Source of the DNA: Platanthera guangdongensis
Taxonomy: Eukaryota; Streptophyta; Magnoliopsida; Asparagales; Orchidaceae
Assembly: GCA_039583875.1 (NCBI GenBank)
Contig: CM077160.1
Coordinates: forward strand, 108,453,530 to 108,517,529
DNA: 64,000 bases
Direction of reading: 5' to 3'
The translations under genes were made by a program, and so were the position numbers. Numbering within the stretch: the first letter of the stretch is position 1; each line of letters begins with the position of its first letter. The notes beneath the pieces are model-generated. The model did not search any database and was not told where the DNA came from. It saw only the letters and a list, made by a program, of their open reading frames with translations. Positions 1 through 10,640 of this stretch are shown piece by piece.

Positions 1-2064
1 GTGTGCCATTAGTAATTTTATGTAGACGATTTACTCAAATCAAACATTTAAGATTTCAATAAGGTTTTAATTAAACGATGGAGACTTAGGCGGTGCGTTT
101 AGGCGTGGAGTTTGCAGAGTAGACCGATGATTTTAAGCAGTGGATACTTAAAATCCCGAGAGAGGTGAATTCCGAGAATGATTTCTCCCGCATCGCACTC
201 GCGCCTAGGGTAGGCGGAAGCCGAGTTCAGCCGCACTTCTTCGGTCCTACTCCTTCGATCCCGACGCTGGATGGAAACCTCTTGGCTTCAGATTTGGGGA
301 ACGTCTCTCCGATTTCGACGCCGGGCGGAAACTCTCGGCTTCAGTTTTGGGGGAGAAGCTAGCCCTTCTCTTCCCCTAGTTCTCCGTGAGATTCAAAGCC
401 TAAACGGAGCAAAGACACCTCAAGTTTTTTCATCTCTTCTTCGATGTAAGTATATTGTTCTTATTTCGCTTTGTTCACTTGTGAAATTGAATTCTAAGTT
501 TGGAAATTTTGAAACACTTGGGATTTAGGGCATGCAAAAGATTATGATTGTAGTGCAATAATGATGTTTACCTTACATGCATGCTGATTTTAGACAAATA
601 ATTTCTAGATTTATATTCTAAACAAAATTAGGGTTCTTGGGGGAATTAAGCTTGGTATTATTTGAATTTGAAAATTAAGTTATTAATGTAGAAATCTAGA
701 GAGCTTGCTGATTTTAATTTCATACATTCGAAGAAATTGTGGGATTTACTTTACTTTGAAATTTAAATATAGGAGAGGTGAGATGTTAATTTTATGATAT
801 AAAAAATCAAGTAAAGATATACATGTTGTGTTGGATTTATGCCCTAAATGAATGTTATGTATGTTAAATTTGATGAAAGATTGATGTACAAAATTTTACA
901 CTGGCATGATGGTTTGATTTTCTTAGGGATTTAAAAGTATTACTAACAAGCATGTTGTTATTTGGAGATTATTGTAGAAAAGAGTTATTCCTAAATTCAT
1001 ATTGTATGACTATTTATGTAATTAAGCTTGCGTGAGAATCGTGTTAGGAGTTATTGCTGAAATAAGTATAAACACTTTATTTGGAAGAATGTTCCTTACA
1101 TAAAGACGTTACTCCTTATATAGACATATGATTATTAACTGCTAACAATTATACAAAAGGTTGGTGTCGCCTGATCGACGAGGTGATGATCCATGAAATG
1201 TCAAAAACAAGGAGAAAGTTGTGGTGAGGGTTTTTTCTTTACAATAGTTTAAATTTTATATCATCTTCTTAATTTTTTAGCCCACTCCATCTGGAAATAA
1301 TTAAATGGAATGTTTTAAGAAATGCATTGATGAAATTGTGTTAAGGGTATCTGTAGAATGATATAAGTCCAGTTGGGTCTTTAATCGACCTTAAGCGAGT
1401 TGTGCGCACGGGATAACATATATGAGTCAACTTAGTTGGGCCTTATAGGTCTTAAGCGAGTTGTGCGCACTAAGTTCGACCAACAAAGTGTACTGAAATG
1501 CAGTAACCCTTAACTATGCTAATAACAACTATTTTATGATAAGAACCAAAAAAATCTAAAGATATCCATACTATGGGAAGAAATGAAAATGGCTAACTCC
1601 ATTTATTGCTTTCATATAGATACATGTGCACATTTGCTATATCACTTTTATTTACATATAGTTATAAAGAAGTAATTCCTTGCTTAGTCTTTTATTTAGA
1701 TACTAATCCTTTCATTATAAAATTTTTAGATACTAAACGAAAATCAGAGTAAGCTGAACTCCATCGAGCGTGCTATAAACGACTAGTAGGCATTTTTGAA
1801 GTGGCCAACACTCGAAAGAGTTGTTTCAGTGCTAAACTTTGTCTGCTTGCTAAGAAAGACTTTTAATTATTAGTTGTAAATTATGAAACTATCGTATACT
1901 TTTATTGTGGACATGTAATTATATGTAAATTATGGAATACGAGTTTTTTTTGCAATGTTATTTCAATACTATTGTGGCCTAGAAATATAAGATGTTGGTT
2001 GGCTTTTCAAATAAGCAAATTTATATTATATACTGTTCCTCTGTGACGGACAAGGGCCGTTACA
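1..2064. mobile_element. 3' part of a long gypsy-type LTR (first copy)
   Basis: This stretch matches 15525-17589 base for base apart from a single-base indel near 1751, so it is another copy of the solo LTR described at 15346-17589. The window cuts off its start; its end is GGGCCGTTACA at 2064, followed by AAGCT, the same junction as in the second copy. It is AT-rich with no coding capacity. Two related blocks containing the motif TTAAGCGAGTTGTGCGCAC occur near 1390 and 1450. Small ORFs around 165-528 are not conserved proteins. Confidence 0.75.
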
Positions 2065-3029
2065 AAGCTGACAGCTTTGGCACTTTCGAGCAAAGCCAAG
2101 CACGTCCTTTAGTATGGGCCAATAGAGTCCTTGACATAGGACTTTTAGTACCAAAGTCTTGCCTCCTAGTTACTCCCCACATATGCCTTCGTGAGCCTCC
2201 CTTAGAGCATCGTCTGCCTCGGATGAGCGTAAACACTCCAAGTAAGGCCCATAGATAGAGCGCTTGTAGAGCTTGTCGACGATGATGGAGAATGATACGG
2301 CGCGGATTTGTAGGCGTCGGGCCTCCACTGTGTCCGCAAGTAGTTGTCCGCTCTCCTAGTAAGCAATGATAGGATCCATCTAGCATGGTTCCCCTCCTGT
2401 TATGGTTGCGATTTCCCACGGGCCGGTGATGTCGGGAGTGAGCAGGTCCTCGACTCGGAGGCACCAGGACGAGTACCTCGCGGGGAAGTTGGTGAGTTTG
2501 GATAGAGCATCAGCTCTAGTGTTTTGCTCCCGAGGAATGTGGAGGATCTAGTTAGACTTGAATTTCCGAGGAGAGATCTCGCCAGCTGAAGGTATTGCAA
2601 AAGCTGCTCATCTTTTCTTCGTAGTCCCCCTCGACCTGTGAGACCACTAGCTGAGAGTCGGTGTTGATGGTCAAGCTTTTCGCTCCGCAGTCGATGGCCA
2701 GGCAAAGGGCCTGCGATTAAGGCCTCGTACTCCGCGATGTTTTTAGTGGCTGGGAACTTCAACCTGAGCCCATACTTGAGAGTGAACGCTTCGAGACTTC
2801 TTAGCAGCGGGCCTGCACCTACCCCATCAGCTCCTGATGCCTCATCGACGTATAAAATCCACCGCGCGGGAGCCATGCTATCAGAGATGGGCGCATCCTC
2901 TGGTAGGATTGTGCATTCCATTACAAAGTCTGCCAGGACTTGAGATTTGATGACGAGTCTCATTAAGAACTGAATATCAAGCTCTCATAGCTCCACCACC
3001 CATTTATCTAGCCTTCCTGGCACCTCCGG
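2065..3029 (-). pseudogene. Ty3/gypsy pol fragment: RNase H and integrase zinc-finger region (first copy)
   Basis: Read on the - strand, the fragment starts at the RT thumb/RNase H border (GRLDKWVVEL, then KSQVLADFVMECT). It continues through an RNase H domain (LYVDEASGADG, FPATKNIAEYEALIAG, TINTDSQLVVSQVEG in another frame, SPRGTRPGASE). It ends in the region before the integrase HHCC finger (DPIIAY, LREAHEGICG, CQSC). Several in-frame stops and frameshifts show it is dead. The 5' side is cut by a G2-type LTR at 3030 and the 3' side by the solo LTR ending at 2064. It is near-identical to 17590-18555, differing by one base near 2563. Confidence 0.8.
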
Positions 3030-3581
3030 TGTACAACCTCATATTCGCTGAGTGAGACCCAAAGGCCTAGGACCCCGGATTTGAGTAGGCTTTAAACTAA
3101 TCGGGTCAGACGAGTAGTGCAGGCGGAAGGGTTCCTGCCCAGGACTTGTGGGAGGGTTTGCGCCCGATCCAACGGGAGACCCTCAGGGCTGGCGTTGAGC
3201 GATGCTTCTCCACTCAACGTCCTATTCTCTAGCGTTGAGTGATGCTTCTTCACTCAACGCTTTAGTATCCCTAGTCCCTGACGTTGAGTGATGCTTCTTC
3301 TCCACTCAACGCCTTATCCCCTAGTCCCTGGCGTTGAGTGATGCTTCTCCACTCAACGCCTTAGCCCTTATGTCTCTGGCGTTGAGTGATGCTTCTCCAC
3401 TCAACGCCTTAGCCCGCAGAGTTGGCGTTGAGTGATGTTTTTCCACTCAACGCCTTAGTCCTTGGCGTTGAGTGATGCTTCTCCACTCAACCAGTCTTAG
3501 CCCGCAGAGTTGGCCTTTGATGATGCTTTTCCACTCAACATCTTAGTCATTGGCATTGAATGATGCTTCTCCACTCAATGG
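3030..3581 (+). mobile_element. Start of a Tat-like gypsy LTR (first copy, cut by gap)
   Basis: TGTACAACCTC at 3030 is the same LTR start as at 18556, inserted after TCCGG in the gypsy pol fragment. The LTR runs into its hairpin array and is cut by the assembly gap at 3582. The array differs slightly from the second copy near 3265-3310, where extra bases (ATC, TTC) are present. Confidence 0.75.
3191..3581. repeat. Hairpin-module array (first copy, truncated)
   Basis: About eight modules of the form GGCGTTGAGTG, nine-base loop, CACTCAACGCC, separated by short spacers such as TTAGCCCGCAGAGTT. See the full array at 26238-27027. Confidence 0.85.
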
Positions 3582-4081
3582 NNNNNNNNNNNNNNNNNNN
3601 NNNNNNNNNNNNNNNNNNNNNNNNNNNNNNNNNNNNNNNNNNNNNNNNNNNNNNNNNNNNNNNNNNNNNNNNNNNNNNNNNNNNNNNNNNNNNNNNNNNN
3701 NNNNNNNNNNNNNNNNNNNNNNNNNNNNNNNNNNNNNNNNNNNNNNNNNNNNNNNNNNNNNNNNNNNNNNNNNNNNNNNNNNNNNNNNNNNNNNNNNNNN
3801 NNNNNNNNNNNNNNNNNNNNNNNNNNNNNNNNNNNNNNNNNNNNNNNNNNNNNNNNNNNNNNNNNNNNNNNNNNNNNNNNNNNNNNNNNNNNNNNNNNNN
3901 NNNNNNNNNNNNNNNNNNNNNNNNNNNNNNNNNNNNNNNNNNNNNNNNNNNNNNNNNNNNNNNNNNNNNNNNNNNNNNNNNNNNNNNNNNNNNNNNNNNN
4001 NNNNNNNNNNNNNNNNNNNNNNNNNNNNNNNNNNNNNNNNNNNNNNNNNNNNNNNNNNNNNNNNNNNNNNNNNNNNNNNNN
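3582..4081. other. Assembly gap of exactly 500 N
   Basis: Bases 3582-4081 are all N. The round length suggests a fixed-size scaffold gap rather than a measured one. ORFs called across it are artefacts. Confidence 0.99.
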
Positions 4082-4560
4082 CCTATTGTTCATCTTATTC
4101 GCTAGCTTTCTTCATATTCATGACTAATTAGTTCGATATTTTGCGGTAAATAATTCCTTAAATGCATGTTCAAATACTTTTACAAGTCAATATATTTACT
4201 TCCAGCATGCTTCTCTGATTTTCCCCTTCAATGTAGAAATAATCTTCAGTTTATTCCTAAAAAACTTGTAACAATTTTGCGTATTTTCATCGTACTGGCT
4301 AAGGAGTAGTTTTAACCGTATTATTTCTACTACTAAGTCCAAAGATACTTTATTTCCTTTGTCTTTCCTTTCTTGTATCTCGTAATATTAGTCAACATCA
4401 TTTGTAGATCAACCTATATGAACATGTAGATCAATGTTTGTGCATATGATCTTGGATTGTTTTCATTTTTGCACCATCAAGAGCAACACCATTCATTTTT
4501 TTTAATTTTGATTCAGTACTTACTCATTCGAATCTATGACAGTTTTTGCCCTAATTTCAG
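4082..4560 (+). other. Intron 3' part upstream of the O-fucosyltransferase exon
   Basis: AT-rich sequence ending in a pyrimidine-rich tract and CCCTAATTTCAG at 4560, a good splice acceptor immediately before the coding exon. No TE or ORF is recognised in it. The upstream exons of the gene are not in this window. Confidence 0.7.
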
Positions 4561-5113
4561 GTCGGACTTATTCTTAGGGCAATGGGATATCCTTCGGACG
4601 TAGTTATATATGTGGCAGGTGCGGAGACATTTGGTGGTCAACGAAGTCTTATTCCTTTGCGTGCAATGTACACGAACTTGGTTGACGGACATCATTGTGT
4701 AGTAAAAAGGAGTTGTCTACCTTATTGGGCTCAGAGTCCTCTATTCCTACGAACCTCCATAATCCTCCACCTCAAAAAACGAAGGAACAACTTATGGAAG
4801 AGTGGAACAAAGCTGGTCCTCGACCACGGCCTCTTCCTCCACCTCCTTCTAGACCCTTCTATCAGTATGAAAAGGAGGGCTGGTATGGTTGGATTGCGGA
4901 GAATGGCACTGAACCAGATCCTTCACTGATGGATATGAGGATGCAGGCGCATAGGTTGATATGGAATGCCCTTGATTACCATGTTTCTGTAGAAGCTGAT
5001 GCATTTTTTCCTGGATTTCACCATGACGGAAGTGGTTGGCCTGATTTTTCAAGTCTAGTCATGGGCCATCGTTTGTACCAAATGGCTTCTTCGAGGACAT
5101 TTCGCCCCGATAG
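4561..5113 (+). CDS. O-fucosyltransferase family protein, penultimate exon (1-bp frameshift)
   Basis: Plant O-fucosyltransferase (GDP-fucose protein O-fucosyltransferase-like, a Golgi type II membrane glycosyltransferase family); substrate not deducible. The exon opens after a TTTCAG acceptor with VGLILRAMGYPSD and IYVAGAETFGG. It continues, after a frame change, with CSKKELSTLL, a Pro-rich PRPRPLPPPP stretch, GWYGWIAENGTEPD, and the family motif around VEADAFFPGFHHDGSG, PDFSSLVMGHR. The two halves lie in different frames: one base is missing near 4687, between NLVD and the LCSKKE block. This is either a pseudogenising deletion or a sequencing error. The exon ends at RPD plus two bases (AG) before the donor GTATCA at 5114. 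The matching last exon is at 42424. N-terminal exons are outside the window. Confidence 0.85.
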
Positions 5114-5257
5114 GTATCACTGAAAATACTTAATACTGCAATTTCGAGAGTTCAATTTTTCCTTCAAAGTTATCATATTAGTTAGTTGATGTTTTTGAAC
5201 AAGTCATTGTGGTGTTACTTGTGATTATGATTTGATTGTTTGCAGGGGTGATATTTT

Positions 5258-5730
5258 TGTGGAAATTGTAATGGGTAGAGGCTAGTTGCCTTATTATGCT
5301 ATAAATTATGTACGTCATGTCGTGTATTTATTTAATGTGTATCACACCTTCATTTAATGTCGCAGCTTTATTTATTCGTATCGAGTCTAGTGTAAATTCT
5401 TTAAATTGTGATGAGTATTTATGAGAGTATTAGTTGTTAAGAGTTGTCATTATAAGAGTGTTAATTGTTAAGAGTTATTAGTTGTCATTACTCTCATGTA
5501 AGGCAAGTTAAAGACATGGGATGTGTTAAATGAAGGTATCCAAGAATTAAGTCTAGTTTTTTTTGTCTTTATTATGAGTTTTGTTGTATCTCTCTCTCAT
5601 GAAAACATCCCACTTAGGCAGCCACGGTTCTGGCTCCACAGTATCCTCAACCCTTCGTCATCCCCGTATCTCCCCCTCCAACCACTCCATCATCTCCACC
5701 TTCGGTCTTCGTTCTACGAGGAGACTAACA
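5258..5730 (+). mobile_element. LTR-like arm, left member of an inverted pair
   Basis: Begins TGTGGAAATTG and ends GACTAACA at 5730. It is followed three bases later by TGGTATTAGTGCC (5734-5746), a variant of the tRNA-Met primer-binding site typical of plant LTR elements. That makes this arm resemble a 473-bp 5' LTR. It aligns in reverse complement with 5918-6380 over its full length. Confidence 0.6.
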
Positions 5731-5917
5731 ATTTGGTATTAGTGCCTCGCCCCTTCCCCCTCAACTATTTTCAAGTGACTACCACAACCAGCAACAAGTG
5801 GCTGAGCTCGTAAAGCTCAGAGGGCATTTAATCCTACTGTCACCTAATTTATGGACTAGTGCTATTGACGTCCTCATTCCAGTGACTGCCCTCAAGGCAA
5901 GATTCGGTTGGGCACTT
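5731..5917. other. 187-bp spacer between inverted LTR-like arms
   Basis: Contains the PBS-like motif at 5734-5746 and a short gag-leader-like sequence (QVAELVKLRG-like reading), then passes directly into the reverse-oriented arm. No pol sequence is present. Confidence 0.5.
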
Positions 5918-6380
5918 TGTTGTCCATGGAAACCTCCACCGGGAACTTGCAACCATGGTGGTGGAGTGGCAAGAGGTGGAGATCATGGATGACAATGGTG
6001 GAGGATACTATAAAGCTAGAATCGAGGCAGACTAAGTGTGGTGTGCTTGGGAAAGAGAGCTACAACAATCTCATAACAAAGACAAGGAAAATAGACTTAA
6101 TTCTTGGATACCTTCATTCAAACACATCTCATGTCTTTAAATAGGCTTACATGATAGTAATAACAACTAAAAACTCTTAAAGACCAACACTTTCATAATG
6201 ACTTATAACTCTTAACAACTAATACTCTCATAAAGTCATAATTTAAAGAACCTACGCTAGACTCGATATATAAAAATAAAGATACGACATTAAATTAAGA
6301 TGTGATACACATTAATTAAAAACACGACTTGACACATTATTTATTGCATAATATGGCCACTAGCCTATGCCCGGAACACA
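5918..6380 (-). mobile_element. LTR-like arm, right member of an inverted pair
   Basis: The reverse complement starts TGTGTTCCGGGC and runs parallel to 5258-5730 (for example both carry GAATGAAGGTATCCAAGAAT and GAGAGTATTAGTTGTTAAGAG). No PBS-like motif is seen on its inner side and no convincing target-site duplication surrounds the pair. Confidence 0.6.
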
Positions 6381-7211
6381 AATCCCCTAATTTGTGTAAT
6401 TTTCTAAAAAAAAGTAAATTTTCAACATGAATCAAGTTTGAGTCCAAGTCAAAAATGATTGATCAAAATCAATCATGTTTGAAGCACGAGGTACAGTTTA
6501 GCGACAAGCCAGAAGATAGGGATGAACTAAGCAGCGATTGATTCTTGGTAGTGGTAACCTCTGTGCTCTTTTTCTAATGCACGTGGGACACAGAGATGGA
6601 CAAGTGACAAAATGGAAGCAAAAGAGAATTCTCAAAATTTGCAGAAATTAGAATTGTAGCAAGAGTGGTGGACTTAACTAATTCATAGTTTGATTTGTTG
6701 CCTACAGCCATGACTAGCTCTGCCCTAAACTACAAATTTTCCTTCATTTGTATATGGAAGCACAGCCGTAATCTAAACTGTTTTTACATAATTACCTTCC
6801 ATTTTAACGTGGGTTTATAATTTTTAAATCTTTTTTTGGAGGGAAATCTAAAATCCATGTGGAAGTCATAAAATCTATATTCTCAGTTGATTATACCAAA
6901 TTTTAGTTGTTTGTAGGCCCTACTTTGTCGGGGCAACTTGAAACTTGGATTCACATTCTTTAGATGGGATGCTTCGTTCAATGGCTTAATGCTGATTTAA
7001 ACTAGGGTCTTCTTGTTAATATATGACCTAAATTCTGGCTGGGGAGGTTCGGTAACATTGAATGTTTCAGTTAAGGTATATTCGCTACATGGCGCTAGTT
7101 CATTTTTGCACGGAGTTGGTTTCTGCGACTATTATTCAGTTGAGAAGCAAAGAAAACAATGGGCATCCTGATGCAGAACAAGGTTCATAGGTGGAATGAA
7201 ATATTTAATCC
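6381..7211. other. Anonymous AT-rich intron sequence
   Basis: No ORF, repeat or TE terminus recognised. This is probably original intron sequence between two insertions. Confidence 0.5.
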
Positions 7212-7290
7212 TGTGAGGCCCCTTCGGCTCGCTCCCTTTTTGGCCCTTTTAGCAGGGCACGACGACATATAGGGCACCAAAAAAAGGCCT

Positions 7291-7590
7291 CTACCGTGGG
7301 TCCGCATCTCCGTTGAAACAAGCGATCCCCTCAGAGGTCGCCTTCATTGTTAGAAGCCTCAGGAAGACGGCGAAGTCAAAAGTCACTCCGGCCTCGCGGG
7401 GGAAGCAAATCAAGGTGATGATAGCCACAAACCCGTTATGATTTATCTGAGCAGAGATGAGGCCGAAGTGAATAAGGATCTGCCGAACATCCGTCCACAA
7501 AGGAAGGCGAAGAACAATGTCTAAGTGGGCCAGGGGGAAGATGAGCTCGTCTTCAAAGAAAGTGTTGATGTGCTCATTTCCCCAGCTCTC
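7291..7590 (-). pseudogene. Putative gypsy-type transposon ORF fragment (PF04195-like)
   Basis: The reading frame contains FEDELIFPLAHLD, a hydrophobic block, and then ILIHFGLISAQINHNGFVAI and FDFAVFLRLLTMK. This follows the pattern of the plant 'putative gypsy type transposon' domain (PF04195), in which a conserved Gly-rich/Gln-Asn-Gly segment precedes a Phe-rich helix. An upstream stop and loss of everything after ACFNGDADPR show that it is broken. The domain assignment is by pattern only. Confidence 0.45.
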
Positions 7591-7841
7591 CAGGCGTTTT
7601 ACTCAAGCGACAAATGATGGACGTGGAAGACCGCTAGCTCGTCAACTGTTGTCGCGGACTTGGGAAAGGCACTTTCCAAAAAATTTGCCGCTCAATGAAG
7701 GCAGCCCTCTACTACAGGTGAACCCATTTTTTCAAAAAGAAAGCGGGAAGAGTAGCGAACAGAGCTCCACCTAGCAATACTCACGTCGCTAAAAATATCT
7801 CGATCGAAGAAAAAGCACAGTTATTGTGGTAAGGGGGTCCC

Positions 7842-7850
7842 CTATTTATA
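7842..7850 (-). promoter_or_regulatory. TATA box upstream of the 7.6-kb antisense ORF
   Basis: Reads TATAAATAG on the - strand, about 250 bases upstream of the PF04195-like frame. Position and form resemble the TATA boxes upstream of the G2 antisense ORFs. Confidence 0.4.
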
Positions 7851-8250
7851 GGAGTTGACCATCTACCTGGCATTGTCGGGCTGACGGTCCTCATGGCGAG
7901 GTCTGTCTGCCACATGCGAACGAGGCTCAGCAAGCTCACACGATGAGTCCTCTGCTCAAAAGCAAGAGATGCCCCGCTTAGGCCCAAAACCAAGCGAGGT
8001 GAGCCCAGTAAGTGTGAGTTCTTTTCGTGCAACTGCAAAGACCTCGCCAAGTGGCGAGGTCGGCACGCGACTGGAAAACAAAACGTTAAAAAATTGTAGC
8101 AAGGAAAAACAATAAGCACTGTATCAAATCAGGTTGCAACATTATTGTAAATATCATAATACGCAACTTTACAAATAAAAGTTACGAAGTGAGGAGAAAA
8201 AAGTTTTGTTCAAGGTGAGGCCCTCTGGGCACAAATAAAGGGTCCCGACA

Positions 8251-9245
8251 TCACGAGGCGAGACATGAATGAGCCACCAGCCTACACGAGCTCTCCCCAT
8301 ATTGGTGAATAATATTCCCTGATCGCCGGATATGCTCTGCCATCTTAGTCATATCCCCGAGACCGCTCGTGCTCCTAGAAAAGTTGTGAAGGTTGTCCTC
8401 CAGCAGCTTCTGGCGATGCTCCACGTCGTCCATCCGCATCTCCTGGATCTGGATCTTGAAGTACTTGCCCTCGACACTCTCGACCCGAGGCGCAAACTCC
8501 TCCACCAAGATCAGTCGAGATTCAACTGTAGCCACACGATGATTTAGCTCGCTGACAATCAACATCTTCAACCACATCTCCTGGGAAGCAACCACAACGA
8601 CCAAGCGGGCCTTGAATTCGCCAAAAGGCTCCCGGTTAGGAAATCGCTGACAGACAAGGTGGCACATCGGCAATGCGGCTTGGTGGGAGGAGCTGGATCT
8701 GAAAAAAGTAGGACGGTAAATATTTGGTTGTGTACTTGACAAAGTGTTCAAATGTAGGTCACCTACCTCGACGATGTCCGGGATCTCCCCACCTCGGTGG
8801 GGGAGTGAGCGCGAGAAGGACGATGAGGTTGTCTATCCTCGCGATCATAACGGTGGCCTCGTGAGTTATGTCGTTGATGAACCCCACAGGGCTCGCCAAC
8901 ATTTAAACGGGGAAACACCACATGCTCTTTCCCGCGAGGCGTATGCTTGTCGACGCAAGAAGAAACATGTAATGCCGCCAAGACACTATCCATCATAGGT
9001 AGTCGACGAACCCCCGACTGAGGAGGGCCAGGAGCAATCGACGGCAAGCCCGGCTCGGCGGAAGAAACAACGACCGATGGTGGTCTTTGAAGGCAGCTCA
9101 GACTCAGGATGACCTTGATACTCGGGCGGGGTGGTAGTAGCTTCGCATCCGGTGGAGTCGCCAAAACAACATACTCAGAAGAAGGCGAAGTCCTGGACAC
9201 CTCGCCGACACCATGAGCTACGTATGCCCCAGTTAGCAAAGTCAT
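8251..9245 (-). pseudogene. Unrecognised retroelement-associated ORF with coiled-coil segment
   Basis: Two adjacent - strand frames, 9245-8763 and 8751-8251, are probably one broken gene. The first is Pro/Ser/Arg-rich. The second holds a heptad-like stretch (SELNHRVATVESRLILVEE, EMRMDDVEHRQKLLEDNLHN) consistent with a coiled coil. No named family is recognised. By position it corresponds to the first antisense ORF of G2. Confidence 0.35.
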
Positions 9246-9540
9246 AAAAATATTATCTTTCTTGAGTAAAAAATTATGCTCATTAGGTAGGGGCGACGAA
9301 GATGAATCTCATCTCGCCCAAGGGAGCTTCATCATCCCCTCCTCACGAGGGGGTGGTGTTTGGAAAAATTTTATATTTAACTTAACGAATTATTTCTAAG
9401 TGATTTTGTAATCTAGGATTATTACCAATATTGTATAGAGAAGGTAATTTGGTCATTAGAAGTCCTAGAAAGCCAGTCCAATCAAAGGTCTGAAGAAGGC
9501 AATAATTTGAAATCATGATAAAAATCTGCTAATTTAAAAA

Positions 9541-9785
9541 TTGCGTCAGTAGAAGTTGACGCAACGTTGACTAGAAGTCGATGTAACTCCGACTGATATT
9601 CGACACATCTGAAGTGAAGTCGACGCATCTCCAAAGCAGAAGTCGACATAAGTGTCGATAAGTAATCGACGATAACGTCGATTACTCTGATATGTTGGCA
9701 TATATTTCTTGTAAACCTAAGTCGGCGCACCTTCAGTTTGAACTCGACGTAGCGTCGACATTCTTCCAGAAAGGAAAATCGGAAG
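9541..9785. repeat. GTCGA-rich repeat block
   Basis: Contains more than ten scattered copies of GTCGA/TCGAC-type motifs (for example AAGTCGACGCATCT, AAGTCGACATAAGTGTCGAT, AACTCGACGTAGCGTCGAC) with irregular spacing. It resembles the palindrome-rich U3 regions further right but is a different sequence. It ends at the LINE fragment. Confidence 0.5.
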
Positions 9786-9829
9786 ATCTATTTTAGAATT
9801 TATTTGAATCATTAGAGCTGTTAGAACAA

Positions 9830-10640
9830 ACAATACCTTGGTGTTTATTGTTTGCAGATGATATCGTTTTGGCTGATGAGATGCGCGATGGTGTAAACAC
9901 AAAACTTGAATCTTGGCGAGACACTTTAGAAAAGAAGGGTCTTAGGTTGAGCATGGCAAAAATGTAGTATATGGAGCTTCAATTTAGCAGTGCAAGAAAG
10001 ACAGATGACTTCGTTATTAAGTTGGGTGATCCAGACATTCCCCATAGTGAGTTTTAAATTTCTTGGATCGATAGCTCAAAAACATGGAAGTATTGGTAAA
10101 GATGTAACACATAAAATTCAAGCGGGTTTGTTGAAGTGAAGAGGCGCATCGGGGATCTTATGTGATGGTAAAGTACCATTAAAACTTGAAGGTGAGTTTT
10201 ACTGTGCTGCAATTAGACTAATGATGCTCTATGGTTCCGACTGTTGGGTAGTGAATTGTGTACAAGAGCAAAAAATGGGAGTTGCGGAGATAAGAATGCT
10301 TAGTTGGATGTGTAGACACACGAGACTAGATAAAATTAGGAATGAATGTATCATGGATAAGACAAGAGTAGCACCAATTGCAGAGAAGATGCGAGAAGCT
10401 CGACTAAGATGGTTTGGACACGTACACAAGAGACCATTAGAGGCACCTGTTAGGCGTTATGGGAGTCTAGTTACTAGGCATGTTAAACGAGGGAGGGGTT
10501 GACCAATAAAGACTTGGAATGAAACTATAAAGAAAGACATGATGTACTTAGGCATTAGTGAGATTATGACTAAAGATAGAGCACAATGGTGATAAAGGAT
10601 CCATATAGCCGACCCCACTGTAGTGGGATAAAGGCTTGAG
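9830..10640 (+). pseudogene. 5'-truncated RTE-type LINE: C-terminal reverse transcriptase and 3' tail
   Basis: The fragment contains the RT catalytic motif in the form [12 protein letters not shown] and the following [17 protein letters not shown]. It continues with the RTE C-terminal region (MLYGSDCWVVN, EIRMLSWMCRHTRLDKIRNE, RLRWFGHVHKRP, HVKRGRG). It finishes with the plant RTE 3' end, GCCGACCCCACTGTAGTGGGATAAAGGC. Internal stops (after SMAKM, and at 10501) and frameshifts make it inactive. 5' truncation is the usual result of target-primed reverse transcription. Confidence 0.85.

Larger units (their letters stand above)
7212..9370 (-). mobile_element. Fragment of a Tat-like gypsy element carrying two antisense-type ORFs
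   Basis: GC-rich block with sharp borders against AT-rich sequence. On the - strand it holds, in order, a first ORF region (9245 to 8251) and a second beginning near 7590, with a TATA box between them. This is the same order and spacing style as the two antisense ORFs of G2 (25900-24603 and 24096-22254), although the sequence is only distantly similar. No LTR or pol is present, so it is a 3'-region fragment of a different Tat-like family. Confidence 0.5.

Noticed and set aside
165..528. Small ORFs (also 15689-16052) as possible host genes
   Set aside because: They lie inside a solo LTR, have no recognisable residues, and their duplication follows the whole segment.
3550..4131. Long ORFs around 3550-4131 on both strands
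   Set aside because: They read through the 500-N gap and consist almost wholly of undefined residues.
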